From contig JAECYW010000003.1 in the NCBI GenBank assembly GCA_023014335.1, forward strand, positions 3,038,001 to 3,102,000: DNA of 64,000 nt, in the 5' to 3' direction. The notes below the pieces were generated by a model that was given only the letters and a program-made list of their open reading frames with translations, was not told where the DNA came from and did not search any database. The DNA comes from Galerina marginata (taxonomy: Eukaryota; Basidiomycota; Agaricomycetes; Agaricales; Galerinaceae). Positions 56,988-64,000 of this stretch are shown here, piece after piece. The stretch's first letter is position 1. Every line of letters begins with the position of its first letter. The position numbers and the translations under genes are program-made.

Positions 56988-58495
56988 ATGTCACTTCCGT
57001 TGGATATTATCCACGCTCTGTTGGGCTGGGTAGGTGCTGAGGGTGGGGCCAGAACCGGGTTGCTCTCGCTCTCCCACGTCAGCCGTGGCCTGCGCACCTT
57101 GTGCAGCCGTCGTTACCTCTTTGAAGCGGGGATAGTCATTCCAGGAGTCGATTTTACGACCGTAAAATTACCGGAGGAAATTCCACCGATTGCTGTTGCA
57201 ATTCTTACGAATTTCCTGGAGCTTCAAGATAGTAGAAAAATCTGCCTGGAAGTTGACCTCTTCCACTTGGTCGAATTCAATCCCGAGATATGTTCATTCA
57301 TCTTGAAATGTAGGATCTCCTCATTCTGCCTCAACTTTTATTCCTCAGATCCGTATTTACGAGGAGATGACCGGGTATCTTCTGCGCTGGTTTCTCTCGT
57401 TGGATCCCTAGGCCGACATTGCTTATCTTTCACCATCCAGAAAAATCTGGGGTGCCGAACTGACGCACCGCTTCGTCGTCGCCGAGAATCTATATCCAGC
57501 AACAAGGAACCACGGTCAACAATCACACTTATGATGAAAGATTTGCTGGCATGCAAACTTGACGTAGCTTTCTTCTGCACTCCATCTCTCCGACTCATTT
57601 TCCCTCTGTTCTTGCAGAGTGGTTCGACCCTCGAGTTTTCGATTGAATGCCCTACGAGAAACGAATACGACGATGCCCTCGGTCTCATACGTTTCCCGGC
57701 CTTAGAGACGTTCAGCGTCACAGTCTACGATCCCTTGCCAATTCCCCTTCCGGACCACTTCACCCTTCGTCATACCTTTCTGGAAAACGTCGTGCTTTTA
57801 AATTCTGTCGGCCAAAAAATCGCGCTAACAGACAACACGGAAAGTTCTCTCCATATTCCGCCTCTGAAATCTGTCAAGATTTCGGCAAGTTATGTCACAT
57901 GCACCTTGCAAGACGCTTCTGTTCTTTCTTCTCTGCATATACGACCTGTTAAAGTCACAACCAATCCAAAAGAGGCGGCATTTTGCGACGCTGTTAGGTC
58001 CATGACTAGCTTAATCGACACTGCCAGCTCCGTCCGTTTTGCCGATGAATTTAAATTGATCATCGAATTTCCAGTCCGCTTAAACCAGCATATACGGTCA
58101 TCTCGTCATAGTTCGACATTCAGCTGCAGGTGCACTCTTGCTGGCGATAGAAACACGCTCGTGTTAAGGTTTCAAAACGTGAAGTCACTAGAGCTATCGA
58201 TCGACCACTTGGACAACGAATTCTACGTGAGTCATACTATCTTGCCCTGTTCAGAGGAGTCCGAATACATTTTTAGGTATATCTTCTACGTTGGTTGAAA
58301 ATGTTTCCCATCTTGAAGGTTCTAACATTGGACTGCGAGAGCGTCGAATTCTCCCTGATGCCCCACCATCTCTCTGTCATTTCTTCTGATTGTTGTCGCT
58401 TTCTCGAGCGTTTCCAGTGTTTGGTCGATGGTGAGACGACTGCTTGGGAGTGTAATTCCAGGAAGGAGACGAGATTGTGGCGAGAGTGTTTTTAG
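56988..58495 (+). CDS. F-box-like/LRR protein
   Basis: Exons 56988-58226 and 58277-58495 give 485 residues. The N-terminus MSLPLDIIHALLGWVGAEGG, then LLSLSHVSRGLRTLCSRRYL, has the F-box layout. The rest is leucine-rich, ending in FPILKVLTLDCESVEF. It is distinct from the tandem pair at 17.9-21.8 kb. It probably acts as a substrate receptor, by family inference. The ATG directly follows a splice acceptor, so a leader intron is likely. Confidence 0.75.
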
Positions 58496-59720
58496 CTTTC
58501 AAATTAGTTCCACGTAACAAGGTCCCCGAGTATTTCCCTTCGTGTATAGTATCTTTCAGAAAGCATCCGTCAGATTTAGTAAAGGTAGTTGTTGTATAGT
58601 ATACGGCGGTGAGGTTATCTAAAGGAAGGAATTAGATTGCTATAGTCATTTATTTCGGTAGAACAAAGTGAAGAGGACTGACGACTTGAGACGTTACGAC
58701 GGGCAAGAAGAAAGCAAAGCAATCAAATCTATTTTTATCACAGAGAAGTGAGTACATGAGGCATCATCTCGGGCTTGATTACGAACCGGATATCAGAGAA
58801 TAAGAATCCCCTAAGTCAATGCTTTCTAATTAAAACAGATAAATTGGCAATTCGTGCTGAATAGACGATACTGTAGTGCTTGTTAAACCTTATTTCTGGG
58901 AGACGGCGCATACCTGTAAGCTGTTCTTGTCTCTCCTGGGATAATCGCTCCCAAGATCGTCCTTATCCTTGACGACTAATGGAGGGTTGTTAGGACATGT
59001 GCACTGCATCCGATGCCGAGCTTGCGCTGCTTCTCGCAAGAGGCACGACCGACATTTCGTTTCAACGAACCTGTTGAGGGGCTGGTTCAAATAGGAAGGA
59101 CGACCTTCAGAATGGGCGGTAACCCAGTAAAATGGGGGGAGAACCATTCATCTCTCGTGGTTGGCCCATCAACGGCGCGTCAGAGTTTGGGTGGGTTCAC
59201 GTCTGGCGTGGGAATTTCGGACTTTTGTAATGACACCTCAACGACTCCCAAATTCGACATACAGCCTTGACGACCTGTCCAGCGTCTTAATAGGGTCTGA
59301 ACTGACTCTGATTCTGAGAATAGATAACTCTCCTCCAAGAAGCAGACTGACACCTTTTGATTACTCCGAAAGTAGTGACGGTTGCCGTCCACTGAACATT
59401 ATGCTTGACGTCAAATAATTCGGTCCCGAGTTCTTATCCCCGAGCATGAACTGACCTGAGCAAGTCTAAATTAGATGTTGGATCAACTTGGATGAGACCC
59501 TTTGGTAAATCGAGACGTGAGTGCTTCTCGGCTCAATTTGTGTAAGCGGTCTTTGGTAAAGTGGCAGTTTCCGTATGGGGACCACGTCAGTAGAAGAAGC
59601 TCCTCAGCCTCCGGACAGGAATTGAAAACATGGTATGTGCCCTAGACCGACGAAAATAAATAGCAACCGTTGAAATCGACCATCTTCTTTTTATCCCAGG
59701 TAATAACGCACACTCACACA
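58496..59720. other. No recognised gene
   Basis: Opposing frames at 58890-59420 have Cys residues (minus: CRSCLLREAAQARHRMQCTC) but no consistent splicing. Upstream promoter of the WD40 gene. Confidence 0.35.
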
Positions 59721-61684
59721 ATGCAACGGTTCACCTGGTTGGGTCGCCGCACTGCCAACGTAAGCTTCTCTGTATATTTTATACAAGGTCCTCAATGTGC
59801 ACAGGAACTTGGTATTATTCACCACAGAACATACGAGACAAAATATCAAGCAATTACCTCACTGAAAATCCAACCAGACGGAGGGAATATTTTAGCGGCT
59901 GCCAGTGCGTAAATTAATACACTCTGGTCAACAGTTGCTTATCCACTCTGCAGATGAATTAGGCAGCATCGTGTTATATGATCTGACCGCGGAAACCGAT
60001 CTCCCTCAGCAATTTCGTGTCCTTTCCTTCGAGTTTGGCGGAATTTCCGAGTTATTCTGGGTGTCTGCTGATATTTTAGTTGCTGGGACTACCCGTGGCA
60101 ACCTTGTGGTATTCAATTTGAAGAATGATGCGGTGCGTAAAACTTAGTTTCCATTTCCCACCAGCCATTTAATACTTACTTCGTTTAGAGACGGCTTTTT
60201 GAGATTTGCAGGGTCAAAGCACATGGAGATGGCGCTTCCATGGTGGCTGTACAATCTATCGACTTCTGTGCTAATACCGATTGTCTTGTGTCGATTGGAC
60301 AAGGTGTAGGCAGCGTCCGCCTTTGGGATGTCTCGTCTGATGGTAAGCGCTTAAGCGGCCCACTTTTGCTTACGTTCTAATTGATTTTCCCCCTCTTTTC
60401 GAGGTGTCCTCACTCCACGAGATATCTCAAGCCCTGTGGCCTTCTGCGAACCCCGGTTTGTTGGTTTCATAGACAATGGCTCTCATGTCTTGGTCGGATT
60501 TCTGGAACACACTTTAATGTGAGTACGATATTCACCGCACTCATGGAGCGTGACTACAGGGCTTCACTCCAGCCAAAAATTCACTGTGGAATCCGAATCA
60601 TTGGTCCTACAAGAGGAGCATATCTTGGGTCAACACCAAGGGGCAGTTGATCAGAGGCAACTGTGAGATTTCACATCCGATCATTCTTTGCAACCAATCT
60701 AATAAACGGGCTCATCAGTGGGAACGCCATGCTACTCGGAGATGGTCGTCTCCTAATTTTCAATCTCAAGGACGGATTCGACATTTATGACGCAACAAAA
60801 TTCACCCTGCTATCTTCTGCGAGATATGAAATTAATCCCTGCTGCTCTCATGCTGTTTCTCCACTTCGAGATGGCAGCTATGTTGTCGCTCCATCCTCCC
60901 GAGGACGACTCAACATTTACCAAGTTCGAGACCACGAAGTACGCCTAGTCACTACGTTCAGGTTGCAAGGTATGCATTAAAGTGTTGCTCTGAGTTCAAA
61001 TTTAACAAACTCTGGAGACAGCAGAGCCGATTTTCAGGCCGTTCATGTCAGTGATGAACCTCTATTCCATTTAAACGGGTTTTTGACGATAGTACAGACA
61101 CATAGCTCAGGTAACCGTAGCGTAATAGCGACAGCGTCCTGCATTGATGGCAAAGAGAGCTTCATCACAGTCTGGATGGTAAGATTCAAATGCCGAATAA
61201 AGTATCTGTCCTTATTGGGTTATAGGATGCCGCTCATTGCTCAAAGCACTCTAAGAAACTGTCCTCGAAGTCTAGCGACTACTCTACCCTTCAGATCGTG
61301 GTACTGTCGATCCTGGTCTATATTATTTGCCAGTTGGTGACGTCTTTAGTTCTACTCCCTAACTTGGGATTTTTGTCCACCCCCTCCATGGTTGGGCACG
61401 CCTTGAGCTCCAATAAGGAGGAAATGGATCCGTCTCATACTCCCTTTGAGACTGATCCATCAAAAATGATTTCGAATTCACCATCGCATTCAACCTTAGA
61501 CCCAACTGCGCTCGCCGTTGAACCTTTCGTCGCCGTTGAGCCTCTCAATGTTGAGCCCTTTGTCCTCAGTGAAGTTGAACCAGATCCCTTGACGGGACTT
61601 TGTCAAGGTAGAGATTTGAAGCTCAAAATCACCGGAACCCTGCTAACAGAATATGATATAGACAAGCGTGGCCTAGCAGCATAG
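59721..61684 (+). CDS. WD40-repeat protein with C-terminal membrane anchor
   Basis: Nine exons (59721-59759, 59805-59904, 59954-60132, 60189-60342, 60404-60518, 60560-60628, 60719-60969, 61027-61178, 61226-61684) give 505 residues in consistent phase. Repeat-like blades are visible: ITSLKIQPDGGNILAAA, LGSIVLYDLTAE, GNLVVFNLKN, GSVRLWDVSSD and RLLIFNLKDGFDIYD. The last exon has one strong hydrophobic helix (LQIVVLSILVYIICQLVTSL) followed by a Glu/Pro/Val-rich tail with EPF repeats. A family of agaricomycete WD40 proteins with a C-terminal helix is known to me, but without a function. The junction of exons 6 and 7 (90-nt intron) is the weakest. Confidence 0.75.
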
Positions 61685-61841
61685 GTCTTATATCCCACCA
61701 ACTTATCACTCTTGCTGCTGTAATTATCCTTATTACTGATAGATCACGACTATTTGACAATTATTCCTGATCACCATTCGTACGCAATGGCCTTGCTGAT
61801 CGATGTATTTCATTTCGTGTCAACAATTTTGAATCCCGACC

Positions 61842-62480
61842 ATGGGCCCTACGAGTTACCAATTCGATTTCAAAACACTGTCCCCGTCGGCAACCCAATG
61901 GGTCCCGCGCATGCACGCAGCTGTACCTGACCCGATCCAACACTTAGCAGCCACCAGAGAGGTAATCGCGCCGTTAGCTGGCGGTTTGTTGGGCGTGACC
62001 CTCCTCCCTGGGGCCATCTTCCGCGTGGCCCAGCAGCTCTTCCCCGACATGCCGCTAGACAACCGATTTGTGCTCTTTCATCAATTGGTATGGATTCACG
62101 CTAATGGACTCTTCCTTGCCCCATAGTCATTCATGCATGTGTATCTTTCTTCCCCAACTGCAACATCATTAATCTACCTCATTCGCCGTCACATCCGCAG
62201 TTTCACTTTGTTCACCTTGTCCGTTTCGCGGCTCATGTCCTTATCGCATATCTACTGCGACCAAGACGACAGCGGGCCATACGCAACGATCGCAGAGCGT
62301 ATGGTACCAGCAAAGATAAAAACGGCCGGATTGTCTTATTCAATAATTATTTCTTGGGTTGTAAGAAACATAATTTGCCATTTGCATCATATACTACAAG
62401 CCAAGAAACGCGCAGCAAGCAATGTGCCGCCAATGGTTGAAATTGAACGACGAAGAGATGAAGGAATAAGTTCAAGTTGA
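61842..62480 (+). CDS. Small membrane protein, two exons
   Basis: Exons 61842-62087 and 62127-62480 give 199 residues. The intron is only 39 nt but has a GCTAAT branch site and removes an in-frame TAG. The N-terminal half carries one hydrophobic segment (IAPLAGGLLGVTLLPGAIFR) and DMPLDNRFVLFHQL. The second half has weaker hydrophobic stretches (RSFTLFTLSVSRLMSLSH and SYSIIISWVVRNIICHL) and a charged tail. I do not recognise the family. Two to three membrane helices are likely. Confidence 0.5.
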
Positions 62481-63765
62481 GTTTCGTAACTCCCGTTCCA
62501 ACTCCCGATAAGTTAACTAGCGTGTCTGTTCCACCAATAAAGGTGGATGGGTTTCTATGAAGGGTGAGGCCTGTGAGGCTTGGAAGAAGTTCTTAAGGCT
62601 GTAAAACTGTAACAAGATAACCTGGGAAAGGTTTTCTTGGTGTTGCGGAGGGCTTTCGGGGCAAAATCAGCGCCTTGCGACCAGGTCGGCTGACCAACTA
62701 AAATTGGACACGTAATCCAAAGGCGTTGAGGAACCCGAGAAAGTCCTGAGCGTCTAGACAATCAGGTTTTTTGGCAGATGTCACCGTCGTTATCTTATCC
62801 TTAGATGCGCCTTTAGCAGTCGTTTCGCGTCAGTTTAAACCTTCAAAGGCTTATTCTTCCCCAAAACTCGAATATCAAGGTTGATCTTCGAGGCTTTATT
62901 ATTTACCAACCTGCTGTACATACATCATTTCCCTTTCTTGAGCTCACAGCGAGAGCAGCCAACGCAGACATCGGATACCCCCAGCTGTCCGCGGAAAGGC
63001 ATGGCTAAGACGGAGGCAACTGCTAGCTGTACACCCACAAATTAACAAATAAGGCGCACCTGTTTACCCCAGCCTGATTGAGTCGGTTGAGACAACTGAA
63101 AAAGCTAGAGCTCTATACTTGAACAAACCAGAGCCGTACATAACGCTATGTTCTGGTCCTTCATCCATGCCTTGCTGTGCTTGAGACCGTAGCCGGACTA
63201 GCACTCTTGTGATATCCTCCCTTCATGTAAGTACATGCGCGTCGAGTCGCGCTTAGCGCTAAGTATTCGTAACTTCGCTTGTGGGCCATTGAATAACTGG
63301 TACGAGTCCATAATTTTTATGCCTTGGTTGGACAAATCGGGCGAACACATTGGTGGACTGGGACTTTAAATATGTATTCGTGCTCACGTTCGTGCTTGTG
63401 CTCGCATGCGCTATGGTGCGTTGGGGTGACAGAGGCTTGGGGGTGGCTGGCACTTGCATTCGAGTTTAAGTTCGGAGTCGGAGTCGAATTCACGGGTAAG
63501 TGGGAAGGGGACGACGAAGAGGCGCGTCAGCATCGGCACCACCCCACCAGCCCGGCGGGTATTGCTAGTTGGCGTAGGCAGCCCACGTCGGAGCAGGATT
63601 GTTGCCTGCAGACAGTAGTGCATCTGCTAAAGCGATTACAAAACGGCAATGGTTAGGTGGGGTTCATAGCACAGAACGGCCGATACTCACCTCACATCCT
63701 TCCCAAATCTGTATCAATGTCGTAGCCAGCACCACCACTTACAACGAACCGGTTCGAATTCAAGT
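62481..63765. other. No recognised gene
   Basis: Short frames on both strands. CTCGTGCTTG-like alternation occurs near 63385-63410. No feature can be supported. Confidence 0.35.
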
Positions 63766-64000
63766 TCAAAAGGCCGGTAGCCTTTCCACAAAGCCTAAAA
63801 CCACATCCCTTGCCTCGACATGCTCGTTGGGCTCAATTGTCATGCCGCCATCTTCGTGATCACCATCTAGGAGCATAGATAATGGTTAGTATGGTATAGA
63901 GTAGAACAAAGAAAGAAAAACACACATACCCAAATCCCACAATCTGAGCTGCGCAGCATCTACTGTCAATGTAAGGTCGTCTGTGATTTCAATGACCTCG
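63766..64000 (-). CDS. 3' end of an unrecognised gene (partial)
   Basis: Exons 63930-64000 (continuing past the window) and 63766-63866 join over a 63-nt intron with a CTAAC branch site. The readable C-terminus is EVIEITDDLTLTVDAAQLRL, then WDLDGDHEDGGMTIEPNEH and VVLGFVERLPAF before the stop. There is too little sequence to identify the protein. Confidence 0.6.

Noticed and set aside
63745..63765. GGTTCGAATT resembling a tRNA T-loop
   Set aside because: No matching acceptor, D or anticodon stems around it; no tRNA found in the window.
1..64000. CRISPR arrays, bacterial operons, ribosome binding sites
   Set aside because: The DNA is eukaryotic with spliced genes; no regularly spaced repeats were seen.

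Overview
The window reads as nuclear DNA of a mushroom-forming basidiomycete (Agaricomycetes). The support is: genes split by many short introns (about 40-90 nt, GT-AG, often with a CTAAC/CTGAC-like branch site); large F-box and BTB families; a DUF6699-type protein; a fungal CorA-like membrane protein; a CACTA/EnSpm Tnp2-type transposase; and a small ORF that looks like a basidiomycete CaaX mating-pheromone precursor. Gene models were built by hand from open frames, splice signals and intron phase. Product names rest on recalled family motifs, not on a search.

Layout. 1-5 kb: a partial ORF at the left edge and a large ten-exon RING+RRM protein on the minus strand. 5-7 kb: a decayed F-box copy, then an HNH-type protein. 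7.6-7.8 kb: the pheromone-precursor-like gene. 8.2-9.9 kb: an unrecognised protein with a basic, proline-rich tail. 10.5-11.0 kb: an inverted-repeat relic. 12.0 kb: a small lysine/alanine/proline-rich protein. 15.1-16.4 kb: an ADP-ribosylglycohydrolase. 17.7-21.9 kb: a tandemly duplicated F-box gene. 24.0-26.1 kb: a BTB protein. 26.4-28.7 kb: an unrecognised protein and a mitochondrial ornithine-type carrier. 29.5-35.2 kb: three minus-strand SAM methyltransferase paralogues with a CorA-like membrane protein between the first and second. 36.1-36.7 kb: an AT-rich island. 38.4-43.9 kb: several small multi-exon genes, including a DUF6699 member. 46.6-50.1 kb: the Tnp2-type transposase. 51.5-56.1 kb: repeats, a fold-back element and a decayed SAP-like gene. 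57.0-58.5 kb: another F-box-like gene. 59.7-61.7 kb: a WD40 protein with a C-terminal membrane anchor. 61.8-62.5 kb: a small membrane protein. The right edge holds the 3' end of a minus-strand gene.

There is no obvious operon-like pathway. The clearest gene-family events are the methyltransferase triplication, the F-box duplication and the F-box copy broken by an exact 11-bp tandem duplication. The most notable candidate is the lone pheromone-precursor-like gene, which has no STE3-type receptor beside it. Several genes were recovered only by joining short exons, including a 12-nt microexon, so some boundaries are provisional.
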